In this document: positions 42,301 through 53,425 of the stretch, piece after piece
Layout of the letters: each line of letters starts with the position of its first letter
Numbering within the stretch: position 1 is the stretch's first letter
DNA from: Acanthornis magna
Taxonomy: Eukaryota; Chordata; Aves; Passeriformes; Acanthizidae
Assembly (NCBI GenBank): GCA_036785705.1
Contig: JAWUZG010000032.1
Location: 11,798,001 to 11,862,000 of the forward strand
Length of the DNA: 64,000 bases
Direction: 5' to 3'
The notes under the pieces: model-generated
Seen by the model: only the letters and a program-made list of their open reading frames with translations
What the model was told of the DNA's origin: nothing
Databases searched by the model: none
Made by a program: the position numbers and the translations under genes

Positions 42301-44068
42301 TGTGAACAGAAAAGGTATTCTTGGGAATGACGAGTGGTACAGGAGTCTGGATAAAAGATTTTATTTTTATTTTGGTACAACACTTTTTATAACAGTCTTT
42401 CTTTAGTGCTGCATTTTCAGTACCCCTAAAGAACCTCTGTGTAGTGAGTTGGGTTCACAAAGTTACTTCTCCCAAAGTTTTTTTACTTTCCCCATTTACT
42501 TCTGGAAATCAAAGGGGAGCTGATGTTACAAACCACAGCTTTGAAACAGAGTGGGGCAACAGCCATTTTACTTATCTTTCACCACTGTATTTTTTAAGTA
42601 AATCCTTTTTGCTTAACTCAATAATGCCTGCCCAAAGATGCTATGAACGATGTCTTTTTAGTTGGCTCCAGTCTGGTTAAGGGAGGGTGTAATCTGGAAG
42701 GTGATTGTTCTCTCAGTTGTGGTCTGTTGTAGTTTTCTCACAGGCTTTATTTTGCTTGTTTTTTACAAATTTGCATTTGGCATTGGTCAGCCCTGTGGTT
42801 GCAAAAGGAAACTGGGTAATGTACACCATTCCTTAGGGATTCCTTATTCAGTTGTGAGGGTAACTGCTAGCCACAACCTAGATTCAAAGAGCTAGGCTTT
42901 CTTTCCTATGGTTTTTTTTTCCCCTTTTTTTTTTTCCTTAGGGGTTTTTTTCCCTGTGAGGCTCATAGTTGATGTTCCTGGGGGAGAGTAAGCACTGCTC
43001 TTCGTGATGCATGATGCTTAAAAAGATACATAACCTATGCTCATACATGAATATATGTGAACAGAAGGTTGTCTGGATTTAAAAGGATTCAGTTTCTAGT
43101 AAATGAGACACATTTGACTTACCTGCCTTTTCTATTTTTTGTCTTCCCTTCTTATTTATTAGTTGTTAATGCTTATTAGTTATTATCTAACTCTCTAGAG
43201 TTCTTTGGGGTATGGCTTTACCCAAACAATCATCAGTTAAGTAGCTCAGCAGTGGGAGGAAAGAAAACTATTATGATTTTTTAAATAAAAGATTCTTGTA
43301 TATGAGAAAAACAACCTCATCAATAGGGCTGAATGCACTTTTACAAATAGATAATTTATTTTAATAGAATCCACATAGTACAGCTATCCATTTGCACAGT
43401 GTCATAGGTGATAGTTAAATGTTCCATCTTCAGGACCAGGTTATCTTTTACTGTAAACTGACTGGATAAGGGTAATGGGAACCATTGTTCCCCATAAGCT
43501 GTGAGGATCCACTTAGAGGGAAAGCACTGTGCTCCGGCCAGCCTGAGCTTCCTGCATGCAGAGTCTGTGCAGAGTCTGGCCTAAATATGCAGAGATTAAA
43601 ACATGTTAGATTTCCTCAGTGGTGTAGCTAAGGGAAATTTATCAGCTATTTACACAAAACTGTGTCTGTATAAACATGTTTCTAAGTTTAGGAACTTAGT
43701 TTACTTTTGCACATATATACTGATGTCAACTAAATATACATACACTAAATATAACTAAAGACACCGATGCCATCTCACAGCAGTAGTTTGCAAACTGTTA
43801 CGCAACCCTGTACCCCCATTGTCCTCCAGATGTAACTTTTTAAAACAAGCTCTGTGACAGTGCCTGTTTACATCAGGCTTCTCCTTCCTAACTTAAATTT
43901 TGAATTACTAGTGTGTTTCTCATATCTTTACGTGTAGGTAAAAAATGCAATGGTAGCCTGGAGAGGGACATTATTATACATTGGACCAAACCTATGACAT
44001 TAATTATAGGAACTCTCAGGAAATACTTTGTTTGGAATTTAAAGTTTCTAGGATCTAAAGATTTAGGA

Positions 44069-44190
44069 TCATAGAATGGTTCAGGTTGGAAGGCACCTTA
44101 AAGATCATCTAGTTCTGACTCCCCTGCTGTGGACAAGGACACCTCCCACTAGAGCAGCTCAGAGACACATCCAACCTAGCCTTGATGAAT
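44069..44190 (-). repeat. CR1 LINE 3' fragment
   Basis: The reverse complement of a CR1 3' end: 'atcatagaatggttcaggtt', 'ggaaggcacctt', 'agatcatctagtt', 'cacctcccactag', 'catccaacctagccttgat'. Well preserved. Confidence 0.92.
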
Positions 44191-46419
44191 GCACTGTTTA
44201 TGTAGCAGACTGAAAACTAACTATTTTAGTTCTAGAGAACTTTGTATTTTCAGGCCAGGAAATTTATTTCATACTATGCATCAGTAATATGCCAGATAGT
44301 GTGTCAATTCTGTAATACAAAAGAATTAGACATGCTAACCCCAAAAGAGCACTATTACAAGATGGCACGTTTCTCACAGAAAATGACACTAAATTGGACA
44401 TAAATTGTACTGGAATGCAAACAAATGGAGTATGTTTCTTACTTAAGTGTTCCTCAGTCCTGGAACTTAAATTGCTTTGTAAACAATATTGTAATAATAC
44501 CTCCATGTTACAAAAGGGCATTAAAAGGCCGTGAGAAGTTGCACAGCTTCCTCCCATCCTATGAAACCACTGAAATTTCTAGGCTTCAAACAAAATTTGC
44601 ACTGCAAATGAACAGGTTCCAGAATCAAGATGACATTTTTAAGCAAATATTTGTAACAATGTGCTGAATGTGATTGTATGGACAGCTTATGACACGATAT
44701 TTTATTAAAATGTCATATAGCTTTTTAAAATTTTCTTCTGTCTGCAGAAGCCAGGTCTTTGTTTTGCAAGGACAGTGTTCCCTGGATGAATTTATTAGCT
44801 CATCTTTTGCTTTATACCTTACTATACAGCTTTTTTGTGAGTTTTTCTTACTGCTCTCAATTATTCTCCATCTTTCTTACATGATTAATGAATCTGAATG
44901 CAGTATAGTTAGCCTGATTGCTGACTTGCTTTCTCACTTGCATCCCTGTGTCTTGGTTGTCTGTATAAAGCAAGTAAGCTTTCGGAGTCAGTGGAGGTTC
45001 CCTTTTTAATGGGAGTTTTTTGAACTTTTTTTTCAGGCCAGTTAAATGCTAGATGGGGTGAACTTGGCTTTGTTCTTATTTTGTCCAGTCAGAGTTGCTC
45101 CATATCACTATCTCCATTTTGCAAGTTGAGTGCTGGAGTTCAGGAAAAGATGTTAAAAGCATTTTAGTTTAACTAAGTTAAACTAAACTGCTGAAATTCA
45201 TGCTTCAGCTACTCTCACTTGTGAGCATTGAAAAGTAAGCTTAAAAAGATGCTTGCTGTTTACTTAGCTACTTGAGAGAAACCAGTTTTGTGGTTAGGAG
45301 AACTGTTTGCCTAGACTGAAATTCTATTGACCTGAGATTTATCTGAAGCCAGCATTGAAGTGAGTGTTTAATTCTGTCTTCCAATTTTTGCTCTGTTCTT
45401 TACACAGTGGAGTACTTTAAACTGTAGTTGTATGGAGCTGTTGTTTGATTGCTCTGGGTTTGCAAACTCTGGCAAATCTGACCCTAAACATCTCATATTG
45501 GGCACCTGAAAATAAGAATGTAGCTAATTACAGCTGGAAAACATTTGTAAGTAACTTGATAATTTTCCTGTAGCAATAGGTCGTGTGTTCATGTTTGAAA
45601 AACAGTATTTAGATAATTTTAAAATGATTTTTTTTCATTACATTCTCATAGAACTGTAGGAACCATACAGCTCATAGTTGTCTTTACTGTGAATTTTTAA
45701 GTTCCCTAAACACTGACTTAGCATCTATTAAAGGAGGTGGTATCTGAAGAAAGCATTACGTGTGATCACATTGAAGTTGGTACATGCAAGTGGACTAAAT
45801 TAAGACTCCTTGTACCATTTAACAATTTTTGGATGCTTCCTACCTTCTTAGTGCTTATGTTTGTCTCGCTTAATATGTGTTTTGTACTGTGCGCATTTTG
45901 ATTTTTCTGACTTCATTATCAGTATATGATGGTCACTCATAGAATTCCACAGTTCCTGTTTTTGTTACTCCATAAGTAGTCATAGTGTGTTGTCATTTTC
46001 TTGCTTAAACATGCGAGAGGACACCTTGTTCTGGTGGTTGTTACAGATTTCACCCAAGCACCACTTGTCCCTTGCCATTTTCCCTCCTTCCAAACCCCTG
46101 ATGAGATCCTTTGTATACTGATTCTTCTCCCAGTCTCTCTTGGCTCTACATCTGTTAATCTTTTTTCATGTCTCTAAGCACTGCTCTTCAATGTACACTC
46201 CAGAAAAATGGCCACTGCTATCTTTATCCCTATATGATCCTGTGTTGCCAACTTCATCAGCAGAGAAGCTGAGGAGGTATGGGCTGGATGAGCAGCCAGT
46301 GAGATGTACTGAGTAAGGGCTGAATATCTGAACTGGAGGGTGGTGATCCACAGTACAGTATTTAGTTGGACGCTGGTAACAAATGGAGCTGAGGCAATGG
46401 ATACAAACCAGAACACAAG

Positions 46420-46645
46420 AGGTTTTCTCTGAACATCAGGAAATACTTTTTTACCATGAGGGTGACCAAACACTAGCATGGATTGCCCCAAGAGGCTGTG
46501 GGATCTCCGTCCTTTAAGATATTCAAAAGCTATCTGGACAGGGTTCTGGGGAGCTGGCTCTGAGGGTCCCTGCTTGAGCAGGGGGTTGGACCAGATGACC
46601 TCTAGAGGTCCCTTCTGACCTCAGGCGCTCTGTGATTCTGTGAAC
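46420..46645 (+). repeat. CR1 LINE 3' fragment
   Basis: CR1 blocks in order: 'aacatcaggaaatacttttt', 'gattgccccaagaggctgtg', 'tggacagggttctggg', 'ggttggaccagatgacctct' and an end 'ctctgtgattctgtgaa'. An overlapping antisense open frame is an artefact. Confidence 0.93.
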
Positions 46646-49600
46646 TTGCTCTGAGTTCCTGCACTTGGGTGTGACAAACCTGGCTGGTGCTGCAGTTCCA
46701 GGTGTGCTGTTCTGAGAATGAAGCTACAGGGGGGGGCGGGTCAAGGCCAGCCCACAGCTGATGCTCATCAGAAGTTCACAGCTTCACTAAATTTGGTTGC
46801 ATTTCAAGACTGTCAGCAAAAGACACATCGCTGGCATAAAACACATCTTGCTTGCCAAATTTAAAATATGCTACAAGCCTCCAGGCAACTTTATTAGAAA
46901 GTATAATCTGTGTTACTGTTCTTTAACAGTGTGAGTATAACCATTTTAGCTAGCATTCAATTTGCAGGAAATACCTAATTTGGAAAACTTTAAACTGGGC
47001 AGCCAAAGGTTAGTGAAGGCATTACAAGCAACTGAAAGCAAAACACAGCAATTTTTGATAGCTGCTATTTTTCTGGAATAATCTGAGTTGTAGTGCAATT
47101 CCTAGAACTGTTTGTGAAAAGATTGGTGATTCAGATTATTAGCACATTTAGTAATGGAGTGAGAACTGGACAGTTTGTCACTCTCTGGGCCAAATAAGCA
47201 TGCCAGGAGAGAACGTCATGCTACAGTGAGTGTTTAACTTACAGAGAAGTTTGCCTTATCTTGCACTTAAAGTCCTACCACAAGGGGTTGAAGAACTGGT
47301 GGTGCAATTGAAGTGTGGGTGTAAAACCCAGCTCAAGGGCTGCTCACCAGCAGGAAAGCACTCAGGGTGAGGTTTAAGATAATCTAGTTATCCCACATAT
47401 GGGAAGGGTATGGGGAAGCAACTTGAGTCTGTCTGTGCTTTTGGTAGCGTTCAAGTGCATGTGTGACTGCACTGCAAAGGAACAGAGAGAGCTGAAACAA
47501 TGTGCTGCTTTGGCAGCCTATTTTTCTGGCAAAAGAGTATTATTCCTTCATACAGTAATCAGTGGTCCCCCAGCATGTTTGTTGAGTGGTTTGCCCAGAT
47601 GTATAGCAACCACAGAGTTCACATCTTAGAGAGTGGGTTTATTCAGCAAGCAATTTAAATTAAACTCTCTCTGTTCTGTATAATAACCTCACAGTGATAA
47701 GTGAAGGCTAGACAGGAGGGAGGTGCCTGCAAGAGCTTTGTACTCCTTCTTTAACAGCATTAGGAGTCTTCTTTTTCAGCATACCAGCATTTTTCTTATG
47801 TATATTTATTTTCTTGCTTCTTACATCAACATGAAGCGTAGGAGAGCTACAGCTAAACCCCCACATTTTGAGAATGAGGTTATTGCCAGACCTCCTCTGG
47901 TCCCTACCCAAAGGTGTGTTAGAATTTCAAGGGGATTACTTTTTCCTCTTAAAGTTTTCTTTCCCAAGATTAGCTCAAAAACTAAAGCTAAAAATGCCTA
48001 AAATGAACAGTCTGAAATGGGATGGAAAAAAAGTCCTCAAGGTATGTTTAATGGGACACAATTGTTCAGGAACACACTAGATGAGCAGTGGCTTTTACAC
48101 AAAGGTTTACAAAGTAATTAATAACCTCACAGAATTCCTTTTGTTAAGAAGTATGAGAAGCTCTCAGTACCATGATCTCAGTACTGAATCCATAGTAAAG
48201 TTCATTTAACTGCAGGTGATCCCTGATCTGTAGCCCCTGATCCATGAAGGAAGGAACCCCTATTCCTGACATCTACAGGTTACCTATTTGCTGCAGGCTA
48301 TTTTTGTTTTTCAGATGAGCCTGTGGTTATTTTATTGACAACTGCTGTTCATCACCAAAAAGGAATTCCATATAGGTGATCACAGAGTAGTGCATTGAGG
48401 GGGACTGGGGGCAGGAAGCTAAAATTTTAAAAATGCCAACCCTATGGTAATTGCTATTTTGTGTTATCTGTGTGGCTTTCACTGGGTTCTCTTTCCTACA
48501 CTAGAGCTCCTCCCTGTCCTCCAGATGATGTATCTAAACTGGTGGGGCCCATTCTCCTTTTAAATATGCATGAGAGTAGGCCCATGATATCTTTGCCAGA
48601 GCGAAGCTTCAGCAGAAACAAAAGAAAATTCTTTCCCCAGAGACATGGGGCGTGTTGTACCAGGAATGGAATCCATCTGTCTTCAAATACTGGGATGGCT
48701 CCAGGAATATCTTACAGCTACCCTGGGGTACTATAATCTCATTTTCCTGTCCTCACCATTTGTGAGCGGCTTCATTCTATAAACACAAAAGTAAAACAAA
48801 AAGCAGTGGACTTCAGAAGGATTGCAAGTTCACAAGTCAGGGATTCCCCTTACCTCCTTTCATGCTATTATTCATGCAACCCTCATTCTCTGGAGCTACC
48901 CACAATTCAAAATAATCTATTTGCTTAATTGAATTATCCTTTAAGGAGAGGAAATTGAAAAATGGGGCCAGTCCAAGAAACTTACTCCTAGGAAAAAAAA
49001 GCTTCAGAAACCAGTCACACATTGCTAGGGGTGAAAAATGCAAAACTGTCAACCTTCCTTAACCTACATATTGTCAAAGAAGGAACGACTCACCAACTGA
49101 AATTAAACAGGAGGACTTTAAATAGGAACTCTTACCTTAAAACATAATGTCTAAAATTTTTGTAACTTCTATGAAGCTGTTGAAATACAGAAAGCCTGTG
49201 GAAAAGTTGGAATATTAAAAAAAAAATTAGGTCTAGTCAAACTAGATGTTCGTGTAAAGTCTGCAGGAAAGAGAGAAAAAAAAGGATCATTTCACCACTG
49301 TCAAAATTGGAGATTTATGTATGTGCACATAACATTAAGTGAAAGGGAGCAGATAAAATAAGACTTACACATTTAATTCCAGTAAATAATTTACATGATA
49401 AGGAAATGAATGGTGCTTATCTAGAGTAAGCCTGCTTGGAAAGAAACCAAAGATTGATCCTGGAAGGAACGTCATCTACTACTGCTAAAATCCCAGCAAA
49501 TTTTCTTGTTCTTTCTCTGTCTCTGAACATAAGCTGCTAAACCTTGAGCCAGTTAGAAATGTTCTTTTGCAAACATATGAGCAAGCTATTCTTTATCCAG

Positions 49601-50377
49601 ATAAATAACAGATAAATTGTGCTGGCAGCTACAATAGCCACATTTGCAAACTTTGCAAGGGTAATTCCAAAATTGTTTTATAACCAGTGACTTTAGTTTT
49701 AGTTTTTATCAGAAACTGATTGTAAAACTATAAAATAATTTTTGTGGAGTATCTAAGTGCTAAACCAGAATACTCAGCCATTAGGAAACGCCAAGAGTTG
49801 ATTCTGGCAAGCTGTGAGGTATTTTACTGTGACCACATTACACGGATACAGTGTAATTACATCACATTCATATACACTTACAGTATGCCAACAAAACACT
49901 GTAAAGTAAATGAACTTCTGGCCTCCTATTAAGTCATTGGCTGTGACTTAAGTCAGTGCCCATGGACATTTTTACAGGCAGAACTTTACCCATTACATGC
50001 CATCGATGTGTAAAGCAGTTGTAGCTATGTGTAATACACAGGGAAATCCAGCTAATACCAATATGATTCAAACACAAGCCTTCCGCTTGGAGGGGAACAT
50101 ACAGTAAAGGCTTGTAATCAATGTCAAACCTGATTTTTGCATTTAATTTTTCATTATAAAGTGCGGGGAGAGAAACTTAACACTCATAATAATAAACACT
50201 TAAGAATAACCATCTCAGGAATGAAGTTTCTAATCATGCAAGTGTGAGAGCCTTTAGCTTTTCCTATTTATATTGAAGAGTTTGAAGTTTGATCCACTGA
50301 GTCATACATAAGAATTCGTTTTCATTGAAATTTAAGTAGCACATTGTATGATATTTTTTGAAATGAAAACATTCTAA

Positions 50378-50445
50378 ATCCTCTCAGGGTTTTCTGAAAA
50401 GTCACCTTAGAGTCTTTTACCTGCTCATCCTTTTAAACTACCATT
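50378..50445. repeat. Left copy of direct repeat flanking a CR1 fragment
   Basis: A 68-bp stretch (atcctctcagggttttctga to the end ctaccatt) that recurs at 50,587-50,653 on the other side of the CR1 insertion. The copies are roughly 80-85% alike by eye, with one indel. Confidence 0.8.
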
Positions 50446-50446
50446 A

Positions 50447-50575
50447 ATCAAGGCTAGGCTGGATGCAACTCTGAGCAGTCTGGTCGAGCAGGTGTCCCTG
50501 CCCATGGCAGTGGGGCTGGAACCAGATGATCTTTAAGATCCTTTCCAACCCCAATCATTCCATGATTCTGTGAAC
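50447..50575 (+). repeat. CR1 LINE 3' end fragment
   Basis: The last ~130 bases of a CR1: 'caaggctaggctggatgcaa', 'tggtcgagcaggtgtccctg', 'ggaaccagatgatcttt', 'ccttccaacccc'-like block, and end 'ccatgattctgtgaa'. It sits exactly between two direct-repeat copies. Confidence 0.9.
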
Positions 50576-50586
50576 ACAAACATAAT

Positions 50587-50653
50587 ATCCTCTCAGGGTT
50601 TTCTGAGAAATCATCTGGGGTCCTTTACCTGCTCATTCTTCCAAACTGCCATT
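50587..50653. repeat. Right copy of direct repeat flanking a CR1 fragment
   Basis: A 67-bp partner of 50,378-50,445, beginning with the same 20 bases and ending ctgccatt. Confidence 0.8.
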
Positions 50654-53291
50654 CAACAGCTCTGACAAAATATGGTGGCTGCTACAATTAACACATCTTT
50701 TAAAAAAATATGTGGAAACTTTAATGACAAAAGCTCTTTACTATCCATAAAAACCTGGATTCATATTAAAATGTTCAATTTTAATATCTGGGTGAATGAA
50801 GACACCTTGGACATCTAGAGTATTGTCAATTCTTTGCAGATGGGCTACAAGAGGTGCATGTGCATGTCAACAAAATGTTGTGCTGCCTTGTATTGTTGAT
50901 CTTTCTGCCTTTGGAATGCTCATGGAATTCCTGGTAGGCCATCCAGAACACGGTGCTTGCACATTTAAGATGGTGCTAACATAGCTCTCGCTCCCCACAA
51001 GAGACCCTCTTGTTGTGGTGTGTCCAGTGTGAGCCTGCCCCCGAGCTCCAGCAGCGCTGACACGACACCTCCGTGCATTGCCACTTGTGAATGGAGGCTT
51101 TTCCACAGCTCTTTGCCCCTGCCTGGTGCACTGATGTGTGGGAGGACCAGAGTGATGCTGAAGGCACTCTGCTTTCCCTCCCAGCCTTGAACTGCATCTG
51201 CTCCTTACACTGCTATTAAACAAAGACTTGTTGGCAGCTCCAACCCATCTGCACTGTTCCTGGTGTTCTGAGAAGTCTCAGTTACACTGAAATTGCAGAG
51301 GTTCATCCAGTTTTCCTAGGAATGAAACTGAAAATGCTCCTTACATACAGGCAAGGGGCACAGTAAAACATGTTTTGCCTTGTTTTCTCTTTCCACTTCC
51401 CCCCTTCTTTGAAGTTCTTGCACTCTGATTTCACTTGTGAGTTTTTCCTGTATTTTCCCTGAAGATTCACAGAACAGATGTTGATGTGTCTTGGGTTATT
51501 TTTATATTTCCCAGGGAGGAAAGAGGGGAGAGAATAGTGACATGCTTCTCCAGATGAGGGAGAGGCACATCAGATGGTGAGAGAGTGCTCAGCACTGCTT
51601 GGACTGTTTACATTCAAAGCATTTTGTTGATAATTTCCTGACATTATATCCCGTTTTGCTAACAGAGGTGGTTTTAGCCAGTCACCAAATTTATATTTTC
51701 ACTTACTTGTCCATTCACTTTTTTTCCCCAGATAACAATTATGCTTATCTCTCTTTTACAAATAGAAGTGAGGCTGGCTGTACAAAGTACTTCCCTCAAA
51801 GGTAATGCCAAAGACAAGTTCCTATTCTTTAGAAGTTATACAATATTTTGATTTGTCCAAATTGTTAAACATTCTAAATTATGCCAAGTGAAGATGTCAA
51901 GTGATCAAATTCACGTTGCCACTTTGCAGGCATGTGGAACATGCACAGCACATTTCAGCAGTTGTAGGAATGTTAATCTGGACACAGAATTTAACTCCAC
52001 CCTTGCTCTGCCCAGGATGCAGGATTACTCATGCACTTAATGTACTGCCATTTTCCTTCCATGTGTACATCCACTCTGATCCTTGACAGAACCCCCTGAG
52101 GTTCTCTAGGTTCTCCTAGAGAAGCCCCTGGCATTTCTCTTTGTCCTCTCTAAGAGGCCAAGGCATTGTTATGACTATTTTATCTACATGGGCAGCTATG
52201 GCTGGAAGAAATTTGTGTAAATTATTTATTAGCTAGTGGCTGCACCCACAATGTCCCCGGTGCTGCCCAAACATTCAAAAAGGATGCAGTGAAGCACATC
52301 CTGCTTAAAGAAAGGTAACTTGAGCTGCAAAATCAAGGAAAACACGAGATTTTGAAGTATGAACTGGTTTGTTTCCCCTTGTCAGCAAAATAGATAAGAA
52401 CGAACCATCAGGTGGAGAACAAGGAGGCTTTGCACATGCAGTCGGGGTCATTGTGTTACTCGTGAAGTATTGTGTGAAGAGAAGCACAGTGCCACGGGAA
52501 AGCTGACAAACCAGCTGGCGACGCCAGGAATGAATCGTGGTAAAGCCAAGGGACAGGGAGGCGACGCAAAGCTGCCGCACGGGAGGGGTGGTGGCGAGCA
52601 GCATCAGCGGTGTGACAGCCCGGCTGAGCATGATGCAATGCCGCCCAGCTGGGCCGCTGTCCCCGAGTCACAGCAGCGCACCAGCCACAGGGATGAATAG
52701 CTGGGTGTGGGCACACGCCAGGGAAATCCCGCAGAGCCGAGGCTGGCCCCGGGCTGCCTTGCAGGAGCTACAGGGGAGCAGGGCTGGGGCAGGCGATGCT
52801 GTTCTGCCATTCGGCAGCGGCTACGGACATCGCTGCTCCCACCCGCGTAGGATCCGTCACGGCAGGACCCTGGGGGCACGGCAGGGACGGCACAGGGCCA
52901 GCAGGAGCCCGGGGAGGAACCGGGCTGAAACAGCCTCTGACTTCCAAGGTTTTTGCAGCAGGAGAGCCGCCACCTGCTCGGCACCTTTCTGTATGGGGCG
53001 ATGTTCAGTAAAGACAAAGACAGCCCGAAAAATGCCCCTTTATGTAACCGCGTTGGTAAAATACAAAGGAACAGACGCAGCTCGCACAACACAACCACGA
53101 GCCAGCCCCTCAGCACCACCTGCGCCGCGGAGGGCGCGGGCTGCAGGCTGCGGGCTCGGTGCCCCCAGGGGCGGCCGCGGGGCCGGGGCTCTCTGCCAGG
53201 CAGCCCCGGCGGAGACAAGGCCGGCCCGGCCTCCGCGGCTGCCACCGCCCCCGCCGGCGCTGCCCCCGCCCCCGGCCGGCCCCTGTGGCGG

Positions 53292-53298
53292 TGACGTC
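53292..53298 (+). promoter_or_regulatory. CRE-like site TGACGTC
   Basis: Seven of eight bases of the CREB/ATF palindrome, just upstream of the presumed first exon in the CpG island. A position close to a start site is typical of functional CREs, but this is a single short match. Confidence 0.35.
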
Positions 53299-53299
53299 C

Positions 53300-53425
53300 C
53301 GGGCCGGGCCGGGCCGTGCCGGGCGGCGGGGGCGGCGCAGAGCAGCGCAGCGGCGGCGGCAGCAGCAGCAGCGGGGCTGGCAGCGAGCGGGGCGCCGAGC
53401 GCAGCACCAGCACCTCCATCAGCAG
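53300..53425 (+). other. Probable non-coding first exon of the downstream gene (MYO6?)
   Basis: The donor CAG|GTAAGG at 53425/53426, in the CpG island, is a near-consensus splice site. The exon start is a guess. Other donor-like sites lie at 53532 (CAG|GTGCGA) and about 53,573 (GGTGAGC), so alternative first exons are possible. No MYO6 start codon context was seen, which fits a 5' UTR exon followed by a long first intron. Confidence 0.45.

Larger units (their letters stand above)
39341..52549. other. Intergenic region between SENP6 and next gene
   Basis: About 13 kb with CR1 fragments at 44,069, 46,420 and 50,447 and a direct repeat around the last of these. I see no coding exon on either strand: the open frames are short, overlapping, and lack splice context or known motifs. 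A mixed-composition patch at about 50,960-51,230 ends in 'attaaacaaagac', which hints at an old LTR, but it is too weak to call. Confidence 0.65.

Noticed and set aside
50960..51250. Possible solo LTR ending near 'attaaacaaagacttgttggcag'-type sequence
   Set aside because: Only a poly(A)-signal-like end was seen. No matching start, flanking duplication or known family.
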